Shown: positions 25,624 through 35,004 of the stretch, piece after piece
Layout: each line of letters starts with the position of its first letter
Numbering within the stretch: the first letter of the stretch is position 1
Origin: Arthrobacter sp. ISL-28
Lineage (GTDB): Bacteria; Actinomycetota; Actinomycetes; Actinomycetales; Micrococcaceae
Length of the DNA: 64,000 nucleotides
Reading direction: 5' to 3'
Assembly (NCBI RefSeq): GCF_018613875.1
Contig: NZ_JAGGPJ010000003.1
Span: 1-64,000, forward strand
The notes under the pieces: model-generated
What the model saw: the letters and a program-made list of their open reading frames with translations, nothing else
Databases searched by the model: none
What the model was told of the DNA's origin: nothing
Translations under genes and position numbers: made by a program

Positions 25624-26229
25624 TTGGTTGAGTTGTACCCGAACGGCGGTTGGGCGCCGCCTCCCTATCGAGCCATCCGCCGTTGGCCATTCGTCGTTTC
25701 CATCGTTGCCCTGTCTCTCGTTGCTGCAGGCCTCGGCGTTGGTTTCGCCTACTCCACACACTCCGCGCAGGAGTGGCGGAGCGCCGCCAACAAAACGTCC
25801 GACGACCTTGCAAAGACGTCCGGCGACCTAGTAGCAATGACCAAACAACGTGATGATCTCAAAATTGACGCGCAAGAATTGCAAAATCGGCTTGACGGCG
25901 TGAACACGAAGCTTGTGGATACGCAGAAGCAGCTTGACGGGGTCACCTCGGATTACAACACGGCGACAGACCGTGTCCGCTCCCTGGCCGACGAGAAGGC
26001 CCAAGTGGGTGACCAGGCCGCCTACATGGAGACCTTGGTGGCGATGTCCCAAGGAGTTACCGCGGAGATGGACGGGTGTATTGGGAACCTGCAGAAGCTT
26101 CAAACTTACTTGGTCGATTTCTCTTCGTATGATCCAGAAGCGCTAATTTCATACGCGACGCAGATCAATGATGGCTGCAATAAGGCTCGTGCCGACAGTG
26201 ACGCACTCTCGAAGAAGCTGGCGGGTTGA
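25624..26229 (+). CDS. Membrane-anchored coiled-coil protein
   Basis: A 201-residue protein: short cytoplasmic N-terminus (GGWAPPPYRAIRRWP), one membrane helix at about residues 22-43, then a long coiled coil (about 50-130, DELAKT-like heptads, TKLVDTQKQLDGV) and a tail with two cysteines (MDGCIGN, NDGCNKA) that could pair outside the cell. The start is TTG at 25624, a weak call. Its stop overlaps the start of the serine-protease gene, so the two are translationally coupled; a scaffold or sensor for that protease is a reasonable guess. Base composition is less GC-rich than neighbours. Confidence 0.72.
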   Translation: MVELYPNGGWAPPPYRAIRRWPFVVSIVALSLVAAGLGVGFAYSTHSAQEWRSAANKTSDDLAKTSGDLVAMTKQRDDLKIDAQELQNRLDGVNTKLVDTQKQLDGVTSDYNTATDRVRSLADEKAQVGDQAAYMETLVAMSQGVTAEMDGCIGNLQKLQTYLVDFSSYDPEALISYATQINDGCNKARADSDALSKKLAG

Positions 26230-27026
26230 GAGCGCCACTGGGTTCAACTGCGCGTCTGCTGTCGTTGATCTCGCTTTTATTTGTGGGCCTGGCAGGGTGT
26301 GGACTTGTGCCGGTACCTCCGCCATCCGTTAGTTCCAGTTCTGCCGCGGCGGCTCCAACTACAGCTCCCGCAGATTCGTCGAGGGACTGGCTTCCGACAA
26401 GTAGTGCACTGCCGACGTACACCAAGGATCAAGTTGAAGCACGCGGTTTCACCGATTACGAACGGGCGTCGCTCCGCGTGCGCAACGTAGGCTGTGGAAC
26501 TGTTTCGATGGGTTCTGGATTTGCGATTGCGGACCATGTATTCGTCACCAATCGTCACGTGGTCGGTGGCGCGGCAGTTCTTCAAGTCAGTACTTTCGAC
26601 GGGCATGATATCGATGTCGCTACCGCAGGCGCCGCCGTCATAGCTGATCTCGCACTGGTTTGGACGAAGGAAGCGTTGCCCGCGACAATCGCTCTGGCTA
26701 CCGAAAATCCCGATGTAGGAGCTGATGTCACGGCCGTGGGCTTTCCGCTTGGCGGCCCCTTGACGACCACACACGGAAAAGTCTTAGGGTATGCCCCGGA
26801 CCCCATCGGATGGTCCACACTCCCAATGCTGGTCAACGATGCCCCGATTGAACATGGCAGTTCCGGAAGCCCGCTTATCAACGATGCAGGGCGGCTGGTC
26901 GGAGTTGCGTATGCGGGGGACGGGGACAAGTATCTGGCGGTCCCCGTGGAAGTTCTTAACCAAGTCCTAAACAACCCTGGCGGCTACTCCAATTCCGCAT
27001 CAGCTTGTGATGGTGCTCCTTACTAG
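26226..27026 (+). CDS. Trypsin-like serine protease lipoprotein
   Basis: A 266-residue exported lipoprotein: signal with lipobox LAGC (C25), a Ser/Pro/Ala linker, then a chymotrypsin-fold protease. The triad is H111 (TNRHVVGG), D141 (IADLALV) and S213 (HGSSGSPL). No PDZ domain follows, unlike HtrA. It starts at TTG 26226, overlapping the preceding stop. Likely an envelope quality-control or signalling protease paired with the coiled-coil protein. Confidence 0.85.
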   Translation: MRAPLGSTARLLSLISLLFVGLAGCGLVPVPPPSVSSSSAAAAPTTAPADSSRDWLPTSSALPTYTKDQVEARGFTDYERASLRVRNVGCGTVSMGSGFAIADHVFVTNRHVVGGAAVLQVSTFDGHDIDVATAGAAVIADLALVWTKEALPATIALATENPDVGADVTAVGFPLGGPLTTTHGKVLGYAPDPIGWSTLPMLVNDAPIEHGSSGSPLINDAGRLVGVAYAGDGDKYLAVPVEVLNQVLNNPGGYSNSASACDGAPY

Positions 27027-27105
27027 AGGATCCGCCGAGATTCGCTGATAAGAGAGCTGTTCTCTGAATTCGTGACGTACAGCCCGTGTGCGGAAGACTG
27101 TTGCC

Positions 27106-28470
27106 GTGAGCAACTCTCCCCGTACCGGCCTTGCCGTGGCTGGCCTCAGCCTGGGCACGTCGCTGAACCCGCTGAACTCGTCGATGATCGCCGTCGCCTT
27201 GGTGGTGCTGCGCGAGGACTTCAGGCTCGACGTCGCCACCGTCACCTGGGTGATCACCGCCTTCTACATCACCTCGGCAGCGGGCCAGCCGCTGATGGGG
27301 CGGCTCGCTGACAGGTTCGGGCCGCGGCGGCTTTTCATGCTGGGCATGGCGCTGGTGGCGGTGTCCTGCGCGCTGGCGCCCTTCTCGCCTAATTTTGTGT
27401 TCGTCTGCATCGTCCGAGCGCTCATGGCGCTGGGGACCGCGACGGCGTACCCGAGCGCCGTCGTCATGGTCGGTGCCCTGGCCAGGCAGGCGGACGTGCC
27501 AACGACCCGGCCGTTGGGCCGGATCCAGATGGCCAACACGTCCGGGGCTGCGGTCGGTCCGGTGGTGGGCGGGCTGCTGGTGAGCCTGGTGGGCTGGGAG
27601 GCGCTGTTCCTGATTAACGTGCCGCTGTCGCTGGCAGCCCTGCTCATCGTGCGGAAAGCCGCCCCTGCTGACCAGGGGCGGGAGCAGGGCAGCATGGCCA
27701 GCCTGCTGCGCGACTCGGACATTCCCGGCATCCTGGCGTTCGCGGGCGCCATGGTGCTGCTTCTCATGGGTCTGCTGGATGCGCTGCCCGGCTACCGCTG
27801 GCCGTTGCTGGGCGGGGCGATGGTGCTGGCCGTGCTGTTCGCCTGGCGGGAGCTGAGCTTCAAACGGCCGTTCCTGGACCTGCGGCTGCTGGGCAGGAAC
27901 CGGCCGCTGCTGCTGGTGTACCTGGGCTTCACGGTGTTCAGCGGCGTCTACTACTTCGCGTTCTTCGGCCTGCCCCAGCTGCTGCAGGAGGCCGGCGGCT
28001 ACGACCCTGGCGTGGTGGGCGTGCTGATGCTGCCGCTGGCTGCCATGTCCGTGGTTGTCACGCCGCTCGCCGCGCGTGCGATCGACCGGTTCGGCGTTCG
28101 GCGGGTGCTGATCGCCGGCGTCGTGATTCTTACTGTGGCGGCAGCGGCACTCTGGCTGCTGACGGCATCGTTCGCCGTCCTGCTGGTGCTGGCGCTGACG
28201 GCGCTGATGGGCGTGCCGTACGGGGCGGTCGCCATCGCCTCCAACCAGGGCCTGTACGTGTCCGCGGCGCCCGGGGACAGGGGAGTGGCCGCCGGGATCT
28301 ACCAGACCTGCCGGTACGTCGGCGCCATCAGCGCCACCGTGATGATCGGCATCTTCTACGGCAGCGGCGTCAACCAGGAGAACTGGGGCCGCATGGTGCT
28401 GGTCATGCTGGGCCTGTGCGCAGTGACGTTCGTGGTTTCGCTGTTGTGGCGGGAGCGGCAAGCTGAGTAG
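27106..28470 (+). CDS. MFS transporter (drug:H+ antiporter type)
   Basis: A 454-residue transporter with 12 or more membrane helices and the signature loop GRLADRFGPRRLFMLG after helix 2. Motif C-like glycine spacing (NTSGAAVGPVVGGLLVSLVG) places it among drug-efflux antiporters. GGAAGA precedes the GTG at 27106; an in-frame GTG six codons earlier lacks one. Parts of this gene recur in decayed form at 44.1-44.35 kb. The substrate is unknown. Confidence 0.88.
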   Translation: MSNSPRTGLAVAGLSLGTSLNPLNSSMIAVALVVLREDFRLDVATVTWVITAFYITSAAGQPLMGRLADRFGPRRLFMLGMALVAVSCALAPFSPNFVFVCIVRALMALGTATAYPSAVVMVGALARQADVPTTRPLGRIQMANTSGAAVGPVVGGLLVSLVGWEALFLINVPLSLAALLIVRKAAPADQGREQGSMASLLRDSDIPGILAFAGAMVLLLMGLLDALPGYRWPLLGGAMVLAVLFAWRELSFKRPFLDLRLLGRNRPLLLVYLGFTVFSGVYYFAFFGLPQLLQEAGGYDPGVVGVLMLPLAAMSVVVTPLAARAIDRFGVRRVLIAGVVILTVAAAALWLLTASFAVLLVLALTALMGVPYGAVAIASNQGLYVSAAPGDRGVAAGIYQTCRYVGAISATVMIGIFYGSGVNQENWGRMVLVMLGLCAVTFVVSLLWRERQAE

Positions 28471-28562
28471 CCATTGACGGGCCCGACCGGCCGTCCGGTA
28501 CTTAACGCCACTTCGAATTGAAAGCGCTGTCCTCTGGCCGCCATGGCGTTCGTGGAAAATGC

Positions 28563-29863
28563 TCAAAGTTCCTCAGGCTGTCTGTCGGCTGGGGTCACCC
28601 GGATCCGTGCAATCCGCAGCCTGTCCACGGCGGTCACCGTCAGCACGTGGCCTGCCATCTCGACCCGGTCGCCTACATGAGGAAGCCGGCCCAACCGGTC
28701 GATAACGAACCCGGCCACTGTCTCGTAATGACCCTCCGGCAGCGCTATGCCGGATGCCGACGCGAATTCCTGCAGGATCAGCCCGCCGTCGACCTCAATC
28801 GATCCGTTCGTCACGCGGACGCGATCCTCGGGCTCAGCCCCGATGTCGTACTCGTCGTAGATTTCACCGACCAGCTCCTCCATCAGATCCTCCAGAGTGA
28901 CGATGCCGTCGGTGCCTCCATACTCGTCTACCACCAGCGCGATGTGCTGGCCCAGTTTGCGCATGCGTGACAGCGAGGGCAGCACCTTGTTCGTTCCCGG
29001 CAGCGGGAGAATCTCACGAACAATGTCCATCACAATCCGCTCGTCATAATGTTCGTCTCGGGGCATCAGGTCACGGATGTGGATGAAACCCAGGACGTCA
29101 TCCGGGGTCCTGGCGATCACGGATAACGCGAATAGGGCGCGTCCCTGACCATGCTGCGCGCAGCAGCAACCGTCAGGACGCCGTCGATGAAGGTTACTTC
29201 AGTGCGGGGGCGCATGACCTCCTGCAACGAGCGGCTTCCGGCGCCAAAAACATCGGTCAGGATGCTTCGGCTGTGTTCCTCCAGCCGGTCGTTCTGCGTC
29301 ACCATCTCCCGCAGTTCCTCAGCGCTGATGCCCTCCTGTCTTGCATTGGGATCACCCCCAAAGAGCCTGACAACCGCGTCGGTTGAAACCGACAGCAGCC
29401 AGACGACGGGCCGCATGAATTCCGAGAGGACGAGCAAGGGCGGGGCCAGAACCTTCGCGAAACCAGCAGCGCTTTGCATGGCCAGCCTCTTGGGCACCAG
29501 CTCACCCAGCACCAAGGAAAGATAGGCCACCAGCAGCGTCATGCCGATAAACGCAACAGATTCAGCCGCGGGACCAAATCCCACGGCTTCCAGGAGGGGC
29601 TCGACATCAGGGGCGATAGTGGAGGCGCCGTAGGCGGCCGAGAAGAAACCGGAAAGCGTCACGCCGATCTGAACAGTTGAGAGAAAACGGTTGGGATTCC
29701 CGGCCAAGGCTGCAACTCTGGCTCCGTGTTTTCCTGCCTTTTCCATCCGGCGCACTTGGCTCTCACGGAGGGAAACGAGCGCCATTTCCGTGCCGGCGAA
29801 GACTCCTCCCAACAGCACAAAAAAGAGGACCAACAGGAAATTGACGAGGGTGTCGCTGTCCAT
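28563..29863 (-). pseudogene. CNNM/CorC-type (hemolysin-like) membrane protein, split by a 1-base deletion
   Basis: The 5' part (29863 to 29117) encodes the DUF21 membrane domain (three to four helices, GGVFAGTEMALVSLRESQVR, LGELVPKRLAMQ) and the first CBS half, ending DAPYSRYP then TGA. The 3' part (from a GTG at 29120) continues at once with [18 protein letters not shown], the second CBS motif ([17 protein letters not shown]) and the CorC_HlyC domain. Adding one G at CCGTGATC rebuilds [16 protein letters not shown], the normal family sequence. Such proteins export or sense magnesium/cobalt. Either a pseudogene, two overlapping coupled genes (GTGA overlap) or a sequencing error. Confidence 0.85.
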
Positions 29864-30056
29864 AAACCGACACTATCGAACCGGCGGGCATAACTGGGCC
29901 CCAGCCTCCTCCGCTGAAGGCGCCGACTGCAGCAGAAGCCCCAGACTGACCATTGGAATGGCCTCCAGGAGCCGGGCGCCGCCGTCGTCCGCCCGGGATG
30001 TTGTGGCGAGATCGTACGGCGCTCGGCTCCCTTGGTTCTGCTAATGCATCATTCTG

Positions 30057-30569
30057 CTAAGGCATCTGGGTCAGCCCGAGTTGCTCCTGCTGACTCGCGA
30101 TGTCGTAGTAGCGGCGCTCCTCGACGATCTTGCCGGACTCGTCGAGACGGCTGAAGAACGCCATGGGGGATTCCACCCGTCGGCCCGTTGCCGGAATTTC
30201 GTCTGCGCCAGGCATGTGGATGGGCCCGTTGTTGGTTCCGACGATTTTGCCCTCGCCAGCGACCAAGCGGTCATCGACCAGTATGTTGATCAGAGAGAAT
30301 TCGAGGTCCGGAAATGCTCTGAGGAAAGTCACCGCGTCCTGTTCGATTGCAGCCCGGCCCCGCAGCGGCTCGGGGTACTGGGGGTCGACGACGACGGCGT
30401 CGTCCGCATAGAAGCTGGCAAAGGCCTGAGCGTCATGGGCGTTAATCGCCTGCGTCTGCGCCTCGAGTGCCTGCCTGCTGTCTGTGGGCATCGTCTGGCC
30501 GGCGTCTGTTGTGTCATAGCTCTGGGTGGTCATGAGAATTGTCATGAATCTGCGAATGAACATTTGCAT
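30057..30569 (-). CDS. SnoaL-like/NTF2-fold protein
   Basis: A 170-residue protein with an NTF2-like fold: ALEAQTQAINAHDAQAFASF, YPEPLRGRAAIEQD, FLRAFPDLEFSLINI and a final GKIVEERRYYD segment. Similar in layout to ester cyclases and ketosteroid isomerase-like proteins; substrate unknown. AAAGAAG precedes the ATG at 30569. An ATG 12 codons later would remove an odd basic N-terminus and is an alternative. Confidence 0.8.
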   Translation of the reverse strand: MQMFIRRFMTILMTTQSYDTTDAGQTMPTDSRQALEAQTQAINAHDAQAFASFYADDAVVVDPQYPEPLRGRAAIEQDAVTFLRAFPDLEFSLINILVDDRLVAGEGKIVGTNNGPIHMPGADEIPATGRRVESPMAFFSRLDESGKIVEERRYYDIASQQEQLGLTQMP

Positions 30570-30857
30570 GCTTCTTTGCTTGAAGGCCAGTTAAGGTGCC
30601 AGCCCCAGCCCGTGGCGTTGAGTGCGGGCAGCCTCGAAAGCCTGCAAAGAGCCTTCGCGGCAACCCGTGAGCATGGCTGCACCGGAGGCAGCCAGCCCCA
30701 TTGTAGGGCAGGAGCAGAGCCTGTGGAAGGTCGCGCCAGCCTCAGCATTCAGCGCATGGAAGACGATAAAGGGGAGCGGTTTGCGTCCGGGCATTGACCG
30801 CCACACCGGAAGGCCTACTATTGGCCGCACCAGTACATTTCAAGGAGGAGATGTGTC

Positions 30858-31289
30858 ATGTCACGCGCCGAAGTAGAGCAGCTTGATGACCGCGGAATGG
30901 CGGCCTGGGACCAGCATGATACGGCGGCGTTCACCGCTCTGCTGGCCGATGAGTTTACGTTTTCGGATGTGATGGCGCCCGAGGCGTTCATTAACAGGGA
31001 GCAGGTGCAGGAGTACATGGAAGGGTGGTTTACGGCGTTCCCGGACATGCGAGCCAAAACTACAAACAGAGTCGTTACCGAGGATCAGGTGGCGGCGGAA
31101 GTGGAGTTCACCGGCACCAACACGGGGCCGTTGCGGATGGGGAATCAGGAGCTTCCGGCCACAGGCAAGCCGGTCACCGGCACCGGCACCTACTTTGCCT
31201 CCGTCAAGGATGGAAAGTTTGTCTCCTTCCGGGTCTATCCGGACGTCGCTGGGATGATGGGGCAACTGGGAATGATGCCCGGGATGTGA
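30858..31289 (+). CDS. SnoaL-like/NTF2-fold protein (intact parent of a decayed copy)
   Basis: A 143-residue NTF2-fold protein (AAWDQHDTAAFTALLADEF, WFTAFPDMRAKT, GNQELPATGKPVTGTG, VSFRVYPDVAGMMGQLGMMP). A very strong AAGGAGG lies just upstream of the ATG, suggesting high expression. Small-molecule cyclase, isomerase or binding role is likely, ligand unknown. A frameshifted relative of this gene is fused to transporter fragments at 44.35-44.71 kb. Confidence 0.82.
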   Translation: MSRAEVEQLDDRGMAAWDQHDTAAFTALLADEFTFSDVMAPEAFINREQVQEYMEGWFTAFPDMRAKTTNRVVTEDQVAAEVEFTGTNTGPLRMGNQELPATGKPVTGTGTYFASVKDGKFVSFRVYPDVAGMMGQLGMMPGM

Positions 31290-31349
31290 GCCATCCGTGT
31301 ATGACGCCTGGTCTCCCTTGGAGGAACGGAAAATGCCGGAAGAACAGTC

Positions 31350-32903
31350 ATGGGTCAGCATGAAGACCGAGGCCGCGGTGACGCCGTCATGACCGAACAG
31401 CCTCTGAAAGCGCGGCGTCTGCGGGTTTCCGACATCAATGTCGTCGACCACCGCACCCTGAGGAAAGCCCTCGGCGGGACAATCGTCGGCAACACGATGG
31501 AATGGTACGACGTCGGCGTCTTCGGGTATCTGATCACCACCATGGGCCCGGTGTTCCTGCCGGAGGCCGACAGGGCAGTGCAAAACCTGTTCCTCCTGGG
31601 AACCTTTGGGGCCACGTTTATCGCCCGTCCGCTGGGCGGCATGTTCTTCGGCTGGCTTGGCGACAAGATCGGCCGGCAGAACGTGCTGGCCATGACCCTG
31701 ATGCTGATGGCAGCGGCGACGTTCGCCGTCGGCGTGCTCCCCGGATACGCTGTGCTGGGCATCTGGGCCGCGGTGCTTCTCGTGGTCACCAAACTGATCC
31801 AGGGCTTTTCCACCGGCGGCGAGTATGCCGGTGCCACCACGTTCGTCTGCGAGCATTCGCCGGACAGGCGCCGCGGCTTCTTCGTCAGCTTCCTGGACAT
31901 GGGCAGCTACCTCGGCTTCGCCTTGGGCGCGGCGCTGGTTTCCGCCCTCCAGCTGACGCTGGGCCAGGAACAGATGGAGGCGTGGGGCTGGCGGATTCCG
32001 TTCCTTGTCGCCGGTCCGCTAGGCGCCGTCGCCATCTACTTCCGGCTGAAGATCGAGGAGTCGCCGGCCTTCAAGGCCACTCAGGAGGCCGAAGCCGTGG
32101 CCGCCGCCCACCACGAGACCGGAGACGAGCTCCGCCCGGTGGGCCCGGTGGCGATCTTCAAGGACCACTGGCGCAGCATCGTGCTGGCCATGATCCTCGT
32201 GGCCGCCGGAAACACCGTGGGCTACGCGCTCACGTCCTACATGCCCACTTACCTGACCACCAACAAGGGATACGACGAGGTCCACGGGACGCTGCTGACC
32301 GTTCCGGTGTTGGTGGCCATGTCCCTGTGCATTCCGCTGACTGGACGCCTCTCAGACAGGATCGGTCGCCGACCCGTGCTCTGGATCGGGGCCGTCAGCA
32401 CCATGGTGCTGTCTCTGCCCGCGTTCCTGCTGATCGCGATCGGAACCGTTCCCGCCACGCTGGCCGGCCTGGCCCTTGTGGCCTTCCCCGTGGCGTTCTT
32501 CGTTGCCATTCTCGCGTCGGCGCTGCCGGCGCTGTTTCCCACGGCCCATCGTTACTCTGCCATGGGCATCGCCTACAACTTCGCCGTGGCGATCTTCGGC
32601 GGCACCGCCCCGTTCATCATCGCCGCGCTCATCCAGGCGACAGGCAACGACCTGATGCCAGCGTTCTACCTCATGGCGGTGTCGGCCATCGCAGCGGTCG
32701 CGATCTACTTCCTCCCCGAATCCGCCCGGCGGCACCTGCCCGGTTCCATGCCCAGCGTGGACTCGGAACAAGCGGCCCGTGAGCTGGTGGCGACGCAGGA
32801 CGGGAACCCGTTGCTGGACATGGACACGCTGCCGTTCGACAGCAGCTACGAGGCGGCGAGGGCGTCGCACAGGCGGCCTGGTGGGAGGCCGACCGCGGGC
32901 TGA
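31350..32903 (+). CDS. MFS transporter, metabolite:H+ symporter (ProP/ShiA type)
   Basis: A 517-residue transporter of the metabolite:H+ symporter family, with GNTMEWYDVGVFGYL at helix 1, GGMFFGWLGDKIGRQNVLA after helix 2, QGFSTGGEYAGATTFV and RLKIEESPAF, all typical. Members take up proline/betaine, shikimate, alpha-ketoglutarate or aromatic acids; the substrate cannot be set from sequence. GGAAG lies seven bases before the ATG at 31350; an ATG 13 codons on is the alternative. A Glu/His tail of about 60 residues is cytoplasmic. Confidence 0.9.
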   Translation: MGQHEDRGRGDAVMTEQPLKARRLRVSDINVVDHRTLRKALGGTIVGNTMEWYDVGVFGYLITTMGPVFLPEADRAVQNLFLLGTFGATFIARPLGGMFFGWLGDKIGRQNVLAMTLMLMAAATFAVGVLPGYAVLGIWAAVLLVVTKLIQGFSTGGEYAGATTFVCEHSPDRRRGFFVSFLDMGSYLGFALGAALVSALQLTLGQEQMEAWGWRIPFLVAGPLGAVAIYFRLKIEESPAFKATQEAEAVAAAHHETGDELRPVGPVAIFKDHWRSIVLAMILVAAGNTVGYALTSYMPTYLTTNKGYDEVHGTLLTVPVLVAMSLCIPLTGRLSDRIGRRPVLWIGAVSTMVLSLPAFLLIAIGTVPATLAGLALVAFPVAFFVAILASALPALFPTAHRYSAMGIAYNFAVAIFGGTAPFIIAALIQATGNDLMPAFYLMAVSAIAAVAIYFLPESARRHLPGSMPSVDSEQAARELVATQDGNPLLDMDTLPFDSSYEAARASHRRPGGRPTAG

Positions 32904-32939
32904 CGCGGTCTACGTGACCTGCTGCACCACCACTTAGTC

Positions 32940-33041
32940 CTAGTTGAGCGAACGGATGACCCCGATGCCCCAACGAGGTGACGGCAGCAACGGCTGAATG
33001 CGGGTCCACTGCCCATCAGTCAAAACAGAGGTACGAGACAC
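32940..33041 (-). mobile_element. Remnant of an IS5-type transposase N-terminus
   Basis: A 33-codon minus-strand frame starting at GTG 33041 reads VSRTSVLTDGQWTRIQPLLP, which is the start of IS5-family transposases (the DUF4096 segment), then degenerates and stops at 32940. No inverted repeats or further transposase sequence were found, so this is a relic. Confidence 0.6.
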
Positions 33042-33111
33042 CCATCAGGCATCGAGGATCACAACGCCAGAATTTAGGAGACAAGCTCTTGGGGCCGATA
33101 GGCTTTGGGCC

Positions 33112-33654
33112 ATGTCGGCATTCGGGGGAAAACGTTGGTCGCGTGCTATCGCACTTTTGCTGGTTTTGGCCAGTTCCGGTGCCGCCTTAAGTGCCTGCGA
33201 GTATGAGGACGCCGTTCCGGTCGTGGCTGACACGCCAGCCGGACCCTCCCGAACCGCGCCCCCTCCACCGCCAAAGTCCGACCCCGGCCTTGCCCAGGTC
33301 CAGGCAAGAAATCAGGCGCAACTGGACAGCCGCTTGGGCCCTAGACCCGAGGGTCTTGTGATGGGCGCATCAGGCGGACTCGGCACAGACGGATTCCGGA
33401 CATCCGTCCCGGGAATACCGAAGGGCAGCTACACCATCACCGCTGCCTGCGTCGGCGTGGTGAAAGCATCGATCACCATCTCGCAATCCGATCGACGAGG
33501 AGGAACTGCGCATGAAGTTGCCCTTGATTGCGGAACCACAACGAGCGTGAAGCTCGATCTTCACGTAGGACCGGTGTCTGCCCACGCCACTCGCATGACC
33601 AGCGAGCGAGGCCTCACTGCCGTCGCCGGTTTCTGGATGGTCCCAGCGGTCTAA
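33112..33654 (+). CDS. Hypothetical lipoprotein
   Basis: A 180-residue exported protein with a lipoprotein signal (IALLLVLASSGAALSAC; lipidated cysteine about residue 28), a Pro-rich linker (TAPPPPPKSDPG) and a beta-rich C-terminal domain with two cysteines (ITAACVGV, ALDCGTT) that may pair. Family not recognised. The frame is open upstream, but the ATG at 33112 places the signal peptide correctly. An inverted repeat ACGTGAGA...TCTCACGT follows the stop (33654-33687), a possible terminator. Confidence 0.75.
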   Translation: MSAFGGKRWSRAIALLLVLASSGAALSACEYEDAVPVVADTPAGPSRTAPPPPPKSDPGLAQVQARNQAQLDSRLGPRPEGLVMGASGGLGTDGFRTSVPGIPKGSYTITAACVGVVKASITISQSDRRGGTAHEVALDCGTTTSVKLDLHVGPVSAHATRMTSERGLTAVAGFWMVPAV

Positions 33655-33729
33655 CGTGAGAACGCTCTGGCGAGACCCCTCTCACGTATGAAAACAGCGG
33701 GTCACGACTCCCGAATTAGGAGATGCGAC

Positions 33730-35004
33730 CTAGGCGTCGGAGACGCTCATGCCCCGGGCGCGTTTTCCGGGGAAAGCGGTCCGGACCTGTGCCCGGAACG
33801 TCAGCGGGCTGCGACGGCTGACAGCAATGACGGAGAGCAGGCCGGTCAGCAGCACGATCGTGCCGCCGGCGGCCACCGACCAGCGCGCGCCGAACTCCGT
33901 GCCGATCCACCCCATGAGCGGCGCTCCCACGGCGGTGCCGCCCTGCAGTACGCCCAGGTAAAGCGCCAGCACACGGCCCCGGAACTGCGGCTCCACGGAG
34001 AGCTGGATGCTGGTGTTGCAGCTGTTCAGGAATGTTATTGAGGCCAGGCCTACGGGTATCAGCACGGCGGCGTACAGCCAGAACGACGGCGACACGCTGC
34101 CTACCAGCGTGAAGAACCCGAGTCCGAGGGCCCCGCCGAGCAGGAAACGCAGCCGGGGGCCGGCCCGGCGGGCCGCGAGCAGGGCACCGGCCAGGGTCCC
34201 GACGGCCATGATGGAGCCCAGCAGCCCGAATTCACCCGGCCCCACCCCGAACTCCGCGGTGGACATCAGCGCATTGGTGATGGGGAAGTTCATGCCAAAG
34301 GCGCCAAGAACCCCCACCATGACCAGGATGAGTGTCAGATCCGGCCGGCCCCAGACATAGCGCAGGCCCTCGGCCACCTGGTGCTTGCCGCGGACGGCCA
34401 GCGTGGCCGGGGCCAGTTCGGAAGTGCGGATCCGGAACAGCGAGATGATGACGGCGGCGAAGCTGGCCGCGTTGAGCAGGAAGACCGGTCCGGTGCCCAC
34501 CCAGGCGATCAATACACCGGCGATGGCAGGGCCCGTGAGCCTGGCGGTGTTGAAGGAGGCGGAGTTCAGTGCGACTGCATTGGCCACCCTGTCCTGCCCC
34601 ACCAGTTCAGAGACGAAGGACTGGCGGGCCGGCGCGTCGATGGCGCTGGCGAGCCCAAGGCACAGGGCGGCAAGGTAGGCATGCCACAGCTGGGCAGTGC
34701 CCGTCACCACAAGGAGTCCGATGGCCAGCCCGCACAGACCCATCGCCAGCTGCGTCCACAGCAGGATCAGGCGTTTGCGGTGCCGGTCTGCGAGGACACC
34801 GCCGTAGGGGCCAAGCAGCAGCATCGGCAGGAACTGAAGGCCGGTGGTGATGCCGACGGCGGTGCCGGAATGGTCGGTGAGGACGGTCAGTACCAGCCAG
34901 TCCTGTGCGATCCGCTGCATCCATGTACCGATATTGGAGACGAGCGCTCCTGCCGCCCACACGCGGTAGTTTCGGTTCTCCAGTGCCTGGAACATGGCGC
35001 TCAT
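33730..35004 (-). CDS. MFS transporter, EntS/enterobactin-exporter-like
   Basis: A 424-residue transporter with 12 helices of the MFS_3 (EntS-like) group: MFQALENRNYRVWAAGALVS at the start, MQRIAQDWLVLTVL, GGVLADRHRKRLILL after helix 2 and SAIDAPARQSFVSELVG. Its start overlaps the end of the MarR gene by four bases, so the pair is one operon. Likely an efflux pump repressed by the MarR protein and induced by its ligand. Confidence 0.9.
   Translation of the reverse strand: MSAMFQALENRNYRVWAAGALVSNIGTWMQRIAQDWLVLTVLTDHSGTAVGITTGLQFLPMLLLGPYGGVLADRHRKRLILLWTQLAMGLCGLAIGLLVVTGTAQLWHAYLAALCLGLASAIDAPARQSFVSELVGQDRVANAVALNSASFNTARLTGPAIAGVLIAWVGTGPVFLLNAASFAAVIISLFRIRTSELAPATLAVRGKHQVAEGLRYVWGRPDLTLILVMVGVLGAFGMNFPITNALMSTAEFGVGPGEFGLLGSIMAVGTLAGALLAARRAGPRLRFLLGGALGLGFFTLVGSVSPSFWLYAAVLIPVGLASITFLNSCNTSIQLSVEPQFRGRVLALYLGVLQGGTAVGAPLMGWIGTEFGARWSVAAGGTIVLLTGLLSVIAVSRRSPLTFRAQVRTAFPGKRARGMSVSDA

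Noticed and set aside
26956..28566. Minus-strand open frame of 536 codons
   Set aside because: Antisense of the MFS gene; Gln/His-rich low-complexity product typical of shadow frames.
30861..31856. Minus-strand open frame of 331 codons
   Set aside because: Opposite the SnoaL and MFS genes, which have strong ribosome sites and family matches.
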